A stretch of 64,000 nucleotides of DNA from Paenibacillus sp. FSL H8-0548 (GCF_038630985.1 NZ_CP152049.1:1755501-1819500), one strand, 5' to 3'. Positions 1 through 8,951 are shown, counted from the stretch's first letter. The notes: a model not told the origin generated them from the sequence alone. Program-made: numbers and translations.

Positions 1-846
1 TTCACCTGCTGCAACGACGAGAATAACGAAGCTCTCGAGCGAGGTGGATAGCTGCCAAGGAGCGGCTACGATTCCTTTTTCAACGATAAAATAAGGGGAT
101 GTAGCGATGGTGAGCCACTCGCCAGCGACTGCGTTATCGGTTTTCATCCGCTGAGCGCCAGCGCCTTCATAGGCGATAACATTCAGCGAATCCTCGATAT
201 GAAGCTCGCGCAGCTGACCGTCAAGGCCAGGACGATCGTAATCATGCAGGCGATACGTGGTATCGGAGTTCTGCTGGATTTCAGCGACAACGACGCCAGA
301 GCATAGTGCGTGAACAGTTCCCGCCGGTATATAAAATGCATCTCCAGCCTCAACAGATACCTCCTGTAGCGTATCCATAATGTGGCCCTCAGCTATAGCA
401 GATTCCATAGCGGCGCGGTCGATGCCGTCCTTCAGTCCATAAATGATTTTGGCGTCTGGCTTCGCATCAAGAATGTACCACATTTCTGTTTTGCCAAGCT
501 CACCGGCAGGCAAGCCTTCGTAAACGTCAGTAGGATGTACTTGAATAGATAGGTCATCGTTGCAATCCAGCAATTTAATGAGAAGCGGGAAACGTCCGTT
601 TTTCTCAGAAAAACCTTTTGTACCGAACCAGATGGGTCCGTACGTTTCACGAATTTCGTCGAGGCCGACACCTGTAAGCTCGCCGTTCATTACTTTCGTC
701 GTACCATTCGGGTGGTCGCCAATCATCCAGCCTTCGCCTATGGAGCCTTCAGGCAGATCAAGACCGAAGCCTTCTAGCGCACGGCCTCCCCAAATTCGCT
801 CTTTCATTTCTGGCTTGAACTGTAATGGATAAGGTTTTATAGTCAC
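1..846 (-). CDS. manA: Mannose-6-phosphate isomerase, class I (3' end cut by window)
   Basis: Interconverts mannose-6-phosphate and fructose-6-phosphate in the cytoplasm. 282 codons are visible with no stop; the family is usually about 315 residues, so roughly the last 30 are missing. The translation begins TIKPYPLQFKPEMKERIWGG, has the zinc-site motif SIQVHP near residue 95 and the cupin stretch AGDAFYIPAGTVHAL near residue 175, both typical of type I phosphomannose isomerases. The GTG start at 846 is chosen because GGGAGA lies about 8 bases before it. It could serve mannose use or the supply of sugar nucleotides for surface polysaccharide; the neighbours do not decide this. Confidence 0.93.
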   Translation of the reverse strand, partial: MTIKPYPLQFKPEMKERIWGGRALEGFGLDLPEGSIGEGWMIGDHPNGTTKVMNGELTGVGLDEIRETYGPIWFGTKGFSEKNGRFPLLIKLLDCNDDLSIQVHPTDVYEGLPAGELGKTEMWYILDAKPDAKIIYGLKDGIDRAAMESAIAEGHIMDTLQEVSVEAGDAFYIPAGTVHALCSGVVVAEIQQNSDTTYRLHDYDRPGLDGQLRELHIEDSLNVIAYEGAGAQRMKTDNAVAGEWLTIATSPYFIVEKGIVAAPWQLSTSLESFVILVVAAGE

Positions 847-926
847 TTCGTATCTCTCCCATGTCAATAATATGTATTTAATCTAATTGTACCTATATTG
901 AGTCCAAAAGCATAGCCTGCCCATTC

Positions 927-1505
927 TCAGCGCTTCTCCACAGCGATAAGATAAGGAGCTGCGATCCGCTGAGTCTGACGGTAAATGACCGTTTGCGCTG
1001 CTCCTTGAGGCAGCTGTGCTGCCCAGCTCTCAACGGAAGCAGCTTCCTCTGCGCCTCCCGGATGCCCCGGATACAACACAGCTGTTATAATGCCGCCTGG
1101 CCGGAGCAGAGAAAGAGCTGCGTTTAGCGCTGCAAGCGTTGTGACAGGCTCCGTTATAATGGTCAGATCGCTGCTTCCCGGCAAATATCCGAGATTGAAC
1201 ATAATCGCTGATACATGGCCTAAGACAGCCGGATCAACCGCCTTCGCCATTTCAGAGTGATTCTCTAACAGAAGCTGCAGCTTAGGCAGATGCTCCTTGG
1301 CGAGGGAGGAGAGACGCTCTTGTGTTCGATCGAGCGCTTCCTGTTGGATATCGAAAGCATACACAATGCCACTCGGACCGACCAGCTTCGCAAGTGCCAA
1401 TGTATCAACGCCTCCTCCAGCAGTTGCGTCAATGACGATATCACCAGGCGAGGTACGCTCGCTAACCCATTTGTGGGCCATGCTGAGCATGGATAGGAAG
1501 CCCAT
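927..1505 (-). CDS. mnmM: tRNA wobble-uridine methyltransferase MnmM (YtqB family)
   Basis: Class I SAM-dependent methyltransferase of 192 residues. The SAM-binding glycine motif VIDATAGGGVDTLALA is at about residues 24-39 and an acidic end of beta2 (AFDIQQEAL) follows. The second motif, MFNLGYLPGSSD, is typical of the YtqB family. In Bacillus subtilis YtqB (MnmM) methylates nm5U34 of tRNA to mnm5U34 (established knowledge). It lies 69 bases downstream of the radical SAM gene mnmL on the same strand, the arrangement seen in B. subtilis, so the two probably form an operon. The ATG at 1505 is preceded by a purine-rich AAAGGGGG sequence. Confidence 0.9.
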   Translation of the reverse strand: MGFLSMLSMAHKWVSERTSPGDIVIDATAGGGVDTLALAKLVGPSGIVYAFDIQQEALDRTQERLSSLAKEHLPKLQLLLENHSEMAKAVDPAVLGHVSAIMFNLGYLPGSSDLTIITEPVTTLAALNAALSLLRPGGIITAVLYPGHPGGAEEAASVESWAAQLPQGAAQTVIYRQTQRIAAPYLIAVEKR

Positions 1506-1574
1506 AAAGCTCCCCCTTTCTGTTGAACATTCTATTATTCGGCATAGGAGCTGGATGCAGATTGCTCATCAGAC

Positions 1575-2531
1575 CTATGCCTCTGGCTGCCAAAGCTTGC
1601 CTTGCCAGGTGTTGCGACGTTTAAGCTCGTCATCGAAGGCGTTGAGCACTTCCCATTTCCTCAGGCTCCACATAGGCCCGATCAGCAGATCGCGTGGTGC
1701 GTCGCCAGTAAGCCGGTGGACGATCATTTTGGGCGGTAAAAATTCCAGGGTGTCGACAATTAGATTTACATACTCATCCTGTTCAAGGAATTGCAGCAGT
1801 CCAGCTTCATATTGACGCACCATTGGTGTTTTGCGCATGAGATGAAGCAGATGGATTTTGATGCCTTGTACGTCCATTTTAGCGACAGCGCGACCTGTAC
1901 CTAGCATCATTTCATGCGTTTCCTGCGGAAGTCCGTAAATGATGTGCGCACATACGCGAATGCCGCGCTCGCGCAAACGGCGAACAGCATCTTCATAGCA
2001 GGCGGTATCATGTGCTCGGTTAATTAATTCGGAGGTTGATTCGTGCACGGTCTGAAGGCCCATCTCAACCCATAGATAGGTTCGCTCATTCAGCTCAGCC
2101 AAATAATCGACTACATCATCAGGCAAGCAATCAGGCCGAGTAGCGATCGACAAGCCGACAACACCGGGCTGCTGCAAAATTACCTCATAATATTCGCGAA
2201 GCTCCTCGACGGGAGCATACGTATTGGTATAAGCCTGAAAGTAGCCGATATACTGCGCGTCGGGCCATTTCTGATGCTGGCGATCACGTATCTTGTTGAA
2301 CTGCGTAACGAGATCATCCCGTCTGCTGCCAGCAAAATCACCAGAACCGCGGGCGCTGCAAAATGTACAGCCGCCCTTGGCGATCGAGCCATCGCGATTA
2401 GGGCAAGTAAAGCCTGCGTCGAGCGTCACTTTGAATACTTTGCGGCCAAACTGCTCTCTCATTTCGTAATTCCATGTATGAAATCGTTTATCGCTCCAAA
2501 GCATGGGCTGCGACGTGTTTAATTCAATCAT
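1575..2531 (-). CDS. mnmL: Radical SAM protein MnmL (YtqA, TIGR01212 family)
   Basis: 318 residues, normal length for the family. The iron-sulfur cluster cysteines lie in the stretch FTCPNRDG...GGCTFC at about residues 42-59, followed by the Elp3-like radical SAM barrel (GLSIATRPDCLPDD, LWVEMGLQTVHES). B. subtilis YtqA (MnmL) converts cmnm5U34 of tRNA to nm5U34, which MnmM then methylates; the downstream neighbour here is exactly that partner. The start at 2531 is preceded by GAAGGGGAAAACG. A radical SAM protein of this family without its partner would be called only Elp3-like; the pairing supports the specific name. Confidence 0.88.
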   Translation of the reverse strand: MIELNTSQPMLWSDKRFHTWNYEMREQFGRKVFKVTLDAGFTCPNRDGSIAKGGCTFCSARGSGDFAGSRRDDLVTQFNKIRDRQHQKWPDAQYIGYFQAYTNTYAPVEELREYYEVILQQPGVVGLSIATRPDCLPDDVVDYLAELNERTYLWVEMGLQTVHESTSELINRAHDTACYEDAVRRLRERGIRVCAHIIYGLPQETHEMMLGTGRAVAKMDVQGIKIHLLHLMRKTPMVRQYEAGLLQFLEQDEYVNLIVDTLEFLPPKMIVHRLTGDAPRDLLIGPMWSLRKWEVLNAFDDELKRRNTWQGKLWQPEA

Positions 2532-2811
2532 CGTTTTCCCCTTCTTTTCAAACGTACACCCTATATTTTAGCGAAAATCGAGTGGAAAAGCCACGGTTGT
2601 TCAAGGAATGAAGTTAGAACGTTCGGAAACCGCTTTTTTTGGAAATTATTTTAGAAAATGTGTGTTTTGGTCTTGCATAACCTTACATGAAGTGTTATAT
2701 TAAAAGTGCGACAAAACAACAAATAAACCTGACATACCCGAATAGCAGCAATGTCCCTAGCACGTCGATAAAATGGTAATCGTATTACAATAAATCGATG
2801 AGGTGATTGAG

Positions 2812-3021
2812 ATGAGCAACACAACAAAAATTCCACACGGCGACGACACAGTAACAGTTGAGCTAACCATTAAAGAATTGATGGCGCTTACAGGTGTCCG
2901 TTTTCACAATAACCATGGTATAGAAATATCGGCTCGCAAGAAGCTGAATGAAGTGCTGGTTGATAGTTATGAGCGCGATCAACAGCAAAACGGTCCTATT
3001 GACTACCAGCTTTTACTGTAA
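2812..3021 (+). CDS. Small conserved-looking hypothetical protein, 69 aa
   Basis: I do not recognise this protein. It is hydrophilic, with no membrane segment or cysteine; the middle (VELTIKELMALTGVRFHNN) looks like a short helix. The ATG at 2812 is chosen over the in-frame GTG at 2803 because GAGGTG sits 6 bases before it. It stands alone: a good intrinsic terminator follows directly, and the mnmL gene upstream runs the other way. The clean ribosome site and terminator make it likely to be expressed. Confidence 0.7.
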   Translation: MSNTTKIPHGDDTVTVELTIKELMALTGVRFHNNHGIEISARKKLNEVLVDSYERDQQQNGPIDYQLLL

Positions 3022-3051
3022 GCTGAGTGGAAGAACATATACGAATAACTA

Positions 3052-3086
3052 AGCCGTAGCGCCAATTGTTGGCGGCGGCTTTTTTT
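3052..3086 (+). terminator. Rho-independent terminator after the 69-aa gene
   Basis: Stem AGCCG..GCGCCAA with TTGGCGGCGGCT, tight loop, then seven T. It lies 30 bases after the stop codon. Confidence 0.85.
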
Positions 3087-3104
3087 GAATACAGGCAAGT
3101 ATAA

Positions 3105-3326
3105 GTTTCAAATGAAATACCACCTGAATTTCATTCAAATGCCGAACAAAATGATGTAATACTTATAGAAGATGAATTACTAATTAATGGAATATCTGTT
3201 CCTTTTGTTAGAAAAACAATAGAATATTCTACCGAACAGGCCAGGCGCTTACGAATGGATCAAGGATTGCCTTATGATCCTAGTGTGAGCGGTGGAGTAG
3301 CAGTAATACTGGAAAAGTTGGACTGA
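3105..3326 (+). pseudogene. Decayed gene fragment, 73 codons without a start
   Basis: An open frame runs from a TAA at 3102 to the TGA at 3324-3326. It reads like real protein (LIEDELLINGISVPFVRKTI, then LRMDQGLPYDPSVSGG) but has no ATG, GTG or TTG near its beginning and no ribosome site; the first in-frame ATG lies more than 40 codons in. It begins just after a terminator and ends just before the repeats of this intergenic region, so it is probably the C-terminal remnant of a lost gene. I do not recognise the family. Confidence 0.5.
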
Positions 3327-3335
3327 ATACTGAAT

Positions 3336-3425
3336 AAATGAAGTAGGCGAAGCGAGAAGATTGTTCTGGAGAAACGAAGTGTTCACCTTTGCGGCTCTTA
3401 TTCTTATCTATAAATGTCTTAGTGA
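3336..3425. repeat. Dispersed intergenic repeat, copy 1 (partner at 57227-57318)
   Basis: About 90 bases with the shared core GCGAAGCGAGAAGA, then GAAACGAAGTGTTC, CCTTTGC, and TAAATGTCTTAG. The second copy, 54 kb away, is nearly the same with a few substitutions and small indels. Both copies follow the stop of a coding or formerly coding frame. Confidence 0.8.
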
Positions 3426-3435
3426 ATATACGTTT

Positions 3436-3705
3436 CCCCCATATCGGCACATAATGCCGACTCGATGGTAAAATTAGTCTAATTTCTAGATCTAAATCCG
3501 TGAAATTAGCTCAAAACGCTGGAATAGGTCTAATTAATAGATCTAATCATCCGCATTCCCGCCAAATGGGGACATAATGTCCACTCCGCGGTGAAATAAG
3601 TCTAATTGCTAGATCTAAATCCGCCAATTTAGCTCAGAGCGCAGGAATAGGTCTAATAAATAGATCTATTCACACGCGCTCCCGCCACCATGGACACATC
3701 TCTCC
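3436..3705. repeat. Tandem repeat, two full units of about 122 bp and a partial third
   Basis: Units start at 3436, 3558 and 3681 (partial, about 25 bases). Each full unit carries two copies of the submotif TCTAATnnnTAGATCTA plus GACATAATGTCC or its variant. No open frame crosses the array. The rest of this gap, 3706 to 3953, shows nothing clear apart from the trmB ribosome site. Confidence 0.8.
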
Positions 3706-3953
3706 TTAGCCCATTACTTGAGCCATCAACACGCTTAGTAAAGCATTCAAGATTTATGTCTCTAACTTGAAAGCCGCGGCTACATAAAACATAACTCTCA
3801 CATTCATGTACAATTTTGCACGATGAAACCAAAATAGGAAAGCAAAAAACAGTTAAGCTTGTTCATTGCTCTTTACATTGCTCGCTTTCTTGGGCACAAT
3901 AAGGACTAGTCTATTCGTTGCACCGTCTACGATAAATGGAGGAATCACTGCAT

Positions 3954-4721
3954 ATGCGTTTAAGAGGAAGAAAAGGGATACGTGAAAGCTTAGAGGGACA
4001 ACCAGAGCTAGTCGTGCTGGATGCTGCCCCACACAAAGGAAAATGGCATGAATTTTTTGGCAACGACCACCCGATCTATGTAGAGCTTGGTATGGGCAAA
4101 GGGCGCTTCATTAGTCAAATGAGCGCGCGGTATCCGCATATTAACTTTATTGGTGTGGATATGTACGATGAGCTGCTTCGCCGCGCAAGCGAGAAAGCAC
4201 GAATCATTTGGGAGCAAAAAGGGGAGTCACATCCGCCGAATCTTGCCCTGCTTCGGGCCAATATTGAAAATATTGAGACGATGTTTGCACCGGGAGAGCT
4301 TGAGCGGGTTCATCTGAATTTTAGCGATCCATGGCCAAAAAGCAAGCATGCTCGCCGCAGACTCACGCATCCGAGGCTCGTTGCCAAATATATCGAGCTG
4401 CTGAATGAGCGTGGAGAGATTCATTTTAAAACCGATTCGCAATCGTTGTTTGAGTTTTCATTGAACAGCTTTGCGGAGATGGAGCTTGTCATGCGCAATA
4501 TTTCGCTTCATTTACACAAAGAAGGTCCCCGGGAGGACCTTGTGTTCACAGAATATGAGATGAAGTTTATGGAAAAAGGACAAAATATTTATCGAGTTGA
4601 AGCGGTTATCGGTACGGAAGCTTTGATGAAGCATCGTGAAGCGAAGCAGGAAAGACTGATTAAGGAAGAGGCTGAAGCAGTAGAAACGGAATCGAATGAT
4701 TCCGAAGAAGAGGACAACTAA
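3954..4721 (+). CDS. trmB: tRNA (guanine-N7-)-methyltransferase TrmB
   Basis: Makes m7G46 in the variable loop of tRNA using SAM. 255 residues. The SAM motif VELGMGKGRFI is near residue 44 and the family signature NFSDPWPK near residue 118, followed by KHARRRLTHP. The ATG at 3954 (MRLRGRKG, matching the usual MR-R start) is preferred to the in-frame ATG at 3936, because GGAGG at 3938 then serves as ribosome site. The C-terminal tail of about 40 residues is glutamate-rich and longer than in B. subtilis. The stop overlaps the convergent PAP2 gene by 4 bases. Confidence 0.96.
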   Translation: MRLRGRKGIRESLEGQPELVVLDAAPHKGKWHEFFGNDHPIYVELGMGKGRFISQMSARYPHINFIGVDMYDELLRRASEKARIIWEQKGESHPPNLALLRANIENIETMFAPGELERVHLNFSDPWPKSKHARRRLTHPRLVAKYIELLNERGEIHFKTDSQSLFEFSLNSFAEMELVMRNISLHLHKEGPREDLVFTEYEMKFMEKGQNIYRVEAVIGTEALMKHREAKQERLIKEEAEAVETESNDSEEEDN

Positions 4722-5290
4722 TGAAGTCCTACTGCCGAACTAACCCATGAATAGTTGACCGCGAGAGCGGTCACTGTTCCGATCAAAGCGCCTGCCGCAA
4801 CATCTGACGGATAATGCAGGCCCAAGTACAACCTCGACCAGCCAACCGAAACTCCGATGATTAGCACTATTGGCAGCATTACAGTGAACCATACGCCGCT
4901 TGTAAGCAAGATTGGGACAAGCCAAGCGAAAATCGCTGTCGTATGACCGGACGGAAAAGATGGATCTACAAGCGGCTTATGACCCGTATTCACATCAGGC
5001 AGCGCCTGATACGGTCGAAGCCGCTTGAATTTTTTTTTGACAATGGCAACCGGCAGATGGCTGATAATGACCGCAGTCAAGCATTGCCAGCCGGTAAGGC
5101 TCCATGGCGCAGGTGCTAATAATGCATATATCAAAGCGGTCGCAAGCGTAAAGGTGGCACCGCCCATATGTGTAACTGTGTTTAACCATTTGCCCAGAAG
5201 TCCGTGTTTTTTTCCTCCAGCAGGTCTTCGATTTGCCCAAATCAGCATTTTTTGCTCACTTATTTTCAGCCAATCCAACATTCGTTCCAT
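4718..5290 (-). CDS. PAP2-family membrane phosphatase
   Basis: 190 residues with about five membrane segments. All three PAP2 catalytic motifs are present: KKFKRLRP near residue 85, PSGHT near 113, and SRLYLGLHYPSD near 150. Such enzymes remove phosphate from lipid phosphates, commonly undecaprenyl diphosphate (BcrC-like) or phosphatidylglycerol phosphate; the sequence does not tell which. The start at 5290 has AAGGAGG 10 bases upstream. It is transcribed towards trmB. Confidence 0.9.
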   Translation of the reverse strand: MERMLDWLKISEQKMLIWANRRPAGGKKHGLLGKWLNTVTHMGGATFTLATALIYALLAPAPWSLTGWQCLTAVIISHLPVAIVKKKFKRLRPYQALPDVNTGHKPLVDPSFPSGHTTAIFAWLVPILLTSGVWFTVMLPIVLIIGVSVGWSRLYLGLHYPSDVAAGALIGTVTALAVNYSWVSSAVGLH

Positions 5291-6070
5291 CGCTGTTATT
5301 CCTCCTTAAGATGGCTAATTTCACCATAATGTAAACGCTTGATCCTCTCTAGAGAGGTATCGGCGCACATCAAGGTAAAATATAAGTCAACTGTAGATGT
5401 CAGCTTATATTTGCTTTTATTGCAACAAAACAATTTTAACACGTATTTGATAACGGAGCGTAAACAATTTCTTGTCCGATTATTAAGTTACGAAGTACGT
5501 ATTATAACACATTTACATGGAGTTCATAGGATTGCACTCTTATGCATTGGAAGTATCGTTTCCTAACTGTCAAAAAATAGTTTTCGCAATGATCTATGAT
5601 TACTGTTTAATAATGTGCAGTTGATGGTAAAACTGTAATGGACATATTTCAACACGTTGAGATGATGTTTGTCGAAAGTGCGCTAAAGTGTCGAAAGTAA
5701 AATGGTTGTTCACTTGTTCGTCACATTCCGCCTCGACTATAGAAGCAACTTTTTCACATTCGTGTTCGTAAGTAAGGACGATAGTGCTAATAATTTAGCA
5801 AACTGTTGAAAATAAGGCTGAATCGCAGTAAAAGGAGGAAATGTATTCATTAGTGAGTCATGCAAGCGTTTTTCTGACGAGATTAAGCGTAATGAAGTCT
5901 AATTCAACTTTTGACAAAGAAGTTGTTTCTGTGGAGAATCAATTAAGATTCGAGAGTGTTTGCAGAGAAACGCTCATACAAAGAGAAAATATATAATAAA
6001 AAGCTTGCAGCCAATCGATCTTGATTGCTGAACAAAGCAAAAAACTGGGGTCTTAAGGGGGCAGTGCAGT
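5291..6070. other. Intergenic region between two divergent genes
   Basis: 780 bases between the PAP2 gene (minus) and the glycosyltransferase (plus). It contains the perfect 14-base palindrome CCTCTCTAGAGAGG at 5344-5357 and a possible promoter at 5911-5939. A 75-codon open frame at 5339-5566 has no ribosome site and unnatural composition. I see no known riboswitch. Confidence 0.5.
5911..5939 (+). promoter_or_regulatory. Possible SigA promoter for the glycosyltransferase
   Basis: Consensus -35 TTGACA at 5911-5916, 17-base spacer, -10 GAGAAT (4 of 6) at 5934-5939. It leaves a leader of about 125 bases. Confidence 0.4.
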
Positions 6071-7306
6071 ATGGTTCTAAGTGTAGTTTTTATTGTTTTA
6101 CAAGTTGTGATGGCTTCACTTGCAGTATATCAATTCGGTATTTCAATTTTTGGTTTTTTCAAGAACCAAAGCCGCAAGCATCACGCACCGCAAAAATCAT
6201 TTGCCGTGCTGGTAGCAGCTCATAATGAAGAAAAGGTAGTAGGCGCGTTAATCGAAAATTTAAAAAAGATGGACTATCTACAGGAACTCTACGATATATT
6301 TGTAATTTGTGATAATTGTACGGATGGAACGGCTGATATTAGCCGCAGTCTAGGCGTACATGCTTGCGAGAGAACAAATCAACATCTACGCGGAAAAGGC
6401 TATGCGATTGAGTGGATGCTTAAGGAACTCTGGGCTATGCCGCGTCAATACGATTCGGTGGTTATGTTCGATGCTGATAACTTGGTCAATCACGATTTCC
6501 TACAGCTGATGAACAATGATTTGTGCGAGGGACATCAAGTTATTCAAGGTTACTTGGATACAAAAAATCCGGATGATTCATGGGTTACTGCGGCATACGG
6601 CATTACGTACTGGTATTGCAACAGATTGTGGCAGCTATCGAGAACGAAGCTGAAAATGAGCAACTTCCTTGGCGGTACCGGCATGTGCTTTGATTCGGCT
6701 CTGCTTAAGGATATGGGCTGGGGAGCAACGAGCCTAGTTGAGGATTTAGAGTTTTCTATGCGCTGCGTGCAGCGTGGTATTTATCCAGTGCTTAACTACG
6801 ATGCGAAGGTTTACGATGAGAAGCCTGTTACGTTTAAAGCTTCTGCAAGGCAGCGGCTGCGCTGGATGCAGGGACATTTTAATGTAGCCCGCAATTACTT
6901 TTTTCCGCTTCTCTGGGCGAGTATTAAAGAACGCAACTTTGTGAAGTTTGATTCGGCGATCTACACCATTTCGGTTTATAACACATTGTTTGGTTTTATT
7001 CTGACCTTGATCATGTGGGTAGATATCGCGATACCGGCGACTAATTATTTGGATTCGTTATACAATTATTTGCCATGGTGGACGATTGCTATTGCTGCGT
7101 TTGCAGGGATTATACAGTTCCCGCTCGCGTTGATGCTCGAAGGAGTCAAGTCTTGGAAGATGTATGCACATCTGCTGACGCTTCCTTTCTTCCTTCTATC
7201 CTGGTGGCCGATTACATTCTATGCTTTCTTCACTCAAAACAACAAAACCTGGAGCCATACGCAGCATACGCGAGTGGTTCGCATTGAAGAAGTACAGAGT
7301 AAATAG
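6071..7306 (+). CDS. Membrane glycosyltransferase, family 2
   Basis: 411 residues. An N-terminal membrane segment (about 5-30) is followed by a GT-A domain: VLVAAHNEE near 45, CDNCTDGTAD near 80, the DAD metal site in MFDADN near 135, the catalytic ED in LVEDLEF near 225, and the processive-type RQRLRWMQGH motif near 262. Three to four membrane segments end the protein. This matches the cellulose-synthase/N-acetylglucosaminyltransferase type that extends and exports a polysaccharide. There are no partner genes beside it, so the product is unknown. AAGGGGG precedes the ATG. Confidence 0.9.
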   Translation: MVLSVVFIVLQVVMASLAVYQFGISIFGFFKNQSRKHHAPQKSFAVLVAAHNEEKVVGALIENLKKMDYLQELYDIFVICDNCTDGTADISRSLGVHACERTNQHLRGKGYAIEWMLKELWAMPRQYDSVVMFDADNLVNHDFLQLMNNDLCEGHQVIQGYLDTKNPDDSWVTAAYGITYWYCNRLWQLSRTKLKMSNFLGGTGMCFDSALLKDMGWGATSLVEDLEFSMRCVQRGIYPVLNYDAKVYDEKPVTFKASARQRLRWMQGHFNVARNYFFPLLWASIKERNFVKFDSAIYTISVYNTLFGFILTLIMWVDIAIPATNYLDSLYNYLPWWTIAIAAFAGIIQFPLALMLEGVKSWKMYAHLLTLPFFLLSWWPITFYAFFTQNNKTWSHTQHTRVVRIEEVQSK

Positions 7307-7354
7307 ACCCGTGCTTGGATGAGGCAGCCTAGCCTATAAACTTGAAAGCAGCTG

Positions 7355-7384
7355 TTGACATATGCTTGTGGGCCGTGATATAGT
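7355..7384 (+). promoter_or_regulatory. Promoter of the infC-rpmI-rplT operon
   Basis: -35 TTGACA (7355-7360), 18-base spacer, -10 TATAGT (7379-7384). It lies about 230 bases ahead of infC, leaving room for the regulatory leader. Confidence 0.75.
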
Positions 7385-7389
7385 AACAC

Positions 7390-7567
7390 GGTAACATTTT
7401 TAACTAACTTAATACGCACAAGCAGAAGCACCCGCTTCTCACCTTTCGGCTTAAGCTGGCTGGTTCGCGATAATCGATTAGTCATTCCATTGTTTCACAC
7501 TGAAATAATGTTCTGACATATATGTACGGTTATGAGATGCGGGTTCTAGTGAACCCGCATTTTTTTA
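7390..7567 (+). promoter_or_regulatory. L20-type autoregulatory leader with terminator
   Basis: The infC operon leader ends in a strong intrinsic terminator at 7537-7567 (ATGCGGGTTC, loop TAGT, GAACCCGCAT, T run) placed before infC. In Bacillus, excess L20 binds this leader and favours termination. The position, length and final terminator fit that element; the L20-binding stem itself was inferred from context rather than drawn base by base. Confidence 0.75.
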
Positions 7568-7610
7568 TTGCGTGGAAACATGAAAAAAACATTTTTGGAG
7601 GTGGCACGTT

Positions 7611-8126
7611 ATTAGCAGAGAACATCAAATCAATGATGAAATCCGGGCCAGAGAAGTACGTTTAGTCGGAGCTGAGGGCGAGCAAATCGGTATTAAGTCG
7701 ATTCGTGATGCTATGCAGCTTGCTATTGAGCTTAATTTGGACCTGGTGAACGTCGCCCCGACGGCTAAGCCGCCGGTATGCCGTATCATGGACTACGGAA
7801 AGTTCCGTTATGAGCAGCAAAAGAAAGAAAAAGAAGCTCGTAAAAACCAGAAGATCGTTGATCTTAAGGAAGTTTGGTTCCGTGCCAACATTGATGAAAA
7901 TGACTACCAAACGAAATATCGCAACGTTATTAAGTTCCTAGGTGAAGGCGATAAAGTGAAAGCATCCGTAAGATTCCGCGGCCGTGAGATTGCACATGCT
8001 TCTCTTGGACAAAAGATTTTGGATCGTCTTTCCAAAGAGGTTGCCGAATTATGCAGCGTTGAGCGCGCTCCTAAGCTGGAAGGCCGGAGCATGATTATGA
8101 TTTTGGCACCCAAAACCAACAGCTAA
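7611..8126 (+). CDS. infC: Translation initiation factor IF-3, ATT start
   Basis: 171 residues. It binds the 30S subunit and checks start-codon pairing. The start is ATT at 7611 (ISREHQINDEIRAREVRLV), with GGAGGTGG 8 bases before it; a later ATG at 7713 would remove the N-terminal domain. Rare AUU starts in infC are conserved and allow IF-3 to limit its own synthesis. The linker EQQKKEKEARKNQK and the C-terminal domain (VSVRFRGRE-type stretch, here KASVRFRGREIAH) are complete. First gene of infC-rpmI-rplT. Confidence 0.97.
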   Translation: MSREHQINDEIRAREVRLVGAEGEQIGIKSIRDAMQLAIELNLDLVNVAPTAKPPVCRIMDYGKFRYEQQKKEKEARKNQKIVDLKEVWFRANIDENDYQTKYRNVIKFLGEGDKVKASVRFRGREIAHASLGQKILDRLSKEVAELCSVERAPKLEGRSMIMILAPKTNS

Positions 8127-8160
8127 CAACTGATGAAGAACTTTAAGGAGGATAACTGAT

Positions 8161-8358
8161 ATGCCTAAGATGAAAACTCATAGCAGTCTGAAAGACCGCT
8201 TTAAAATTACTGGAACTGGTAAAGTAAAACGTTACAAAGCTTACCGTAACCATTTGCTTTCACACAAATCCGGTCGTCAAAAACGCGTACTTGCTAGCCA
8301 ACCGCTTATGGCTGCTGGCGACGTTCGTCGTTTGAAGCAAGGCCTTTCGAACTTGTAA
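8161..8358 (+). CDS. rpmI: 50S ribosomal protein L35
   Basis: 65 residues, highly basic, beginning MPKMKTHSSLKDRFKITGTG and containing the YKAYRNHLLSHKS stretch typical of L35. AAGGAGGATAACTGAT precedes the ATG. Middle gene of the infC operon, 34 bases after infC. Confidence 0.98.
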   Translation: MPKMKTHSSLKDRFKITGTGKVKRYKAYRNHLLSHKSGRQKRVLASQPLMAAGDVRRLKQGLSNL

Positions 8359-8408
8359 TATGAAGCAACATCAAATAAGCTAATACAACCCACAGGAGGT
8401 TTCCATTC

Positions 8409-8768
8409 ATGGCAAGAGTCAAAGGCGGATTTGTCCGCACTCGTCGTCGCAAGAGAATTCTAAAGCTAGCAAAAGGTTATTTCGGTTCCAAACATCGCCT
8501 GTTTAAAACAGCGAAGGAGCAAGTTGGTAAGTCACTTATGTACGCATACCGTGACCGTCGCAACAAAAAACGTGACATCCGCAGACTGTGGATCGTTCGT
8601 ATTAACGCGGCAGCTCGCATTAACGGTCTTTCATACAACAAATTCATGCACGGCTTGAAGCTTGCGGGCGTAGAAGTAAACCGCAAAATCCTTGCTGATC
8701 TCGCAGTTAACGATATGACTTCGTTCAACTCACTTGCAGGCATTGCAAAAGAAAAAATTAACGCGTAG
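8409..8768 (+). CDS. rplT: 50S ribosomal protein L20
   Basis: 119 residues, the standard length. The start [20 protein letters not shown] and the stretch [15 protein letters not shown] are diagnostic. L20 is an early assembly protein of the large subunit and, in Bacillus, the repressor that acts on the leader of this operon. CAGGAGGT precedes the start by 7 bases; a terminator follows. Confidence 0.98.
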   Translation: MARVKGGFVRTRRRKRILKLAKGYFGSKHRLFKTAKEQVGKSLMYAYRDRRNKKRDIRRLWIVRINAAARINGLSYNKFMHGLKLAGVEVNRKILADLAVNDMTSFNSLAGIAKEKINA

Positions 8769-8780
8769 ACGTTAATCTAT

Positions 8781-8829
8781 AAGGGCAGTCCATGATGTCA
8801 TTTCGATGGCTTCGGGGCGGCCCTTTTTT
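8781..8829 (+). terminator. Terminator after rplT
   Basis: AAGGGC pairs with GCCCTT, with an inner CCAT/ATGG stem, followed by a run of T. Confidence 0.65.
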
Positions 8830-8951
8830 AATAGATAGAAGAGTATAAGTTTTCAGGTATACATACATTTTATTGCACAGAGGACAAACAAACAGTCGGA
8901 ACCTGCTTTCCTGGAATATGTTAAAGAACAACGGGAAAGGAGGGAATACGC

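Noticed and set aside
1297..1815. 172-codon plus-strand frame across mnmM and mnmL
   Set aside because: Antisense to two recognised genes and without a ribosome site.
5339..5566. 75-codon frame in the intergenic region
   Set aside because: No ribosome site, odd composition, and a better explanation as non-coding DNA.
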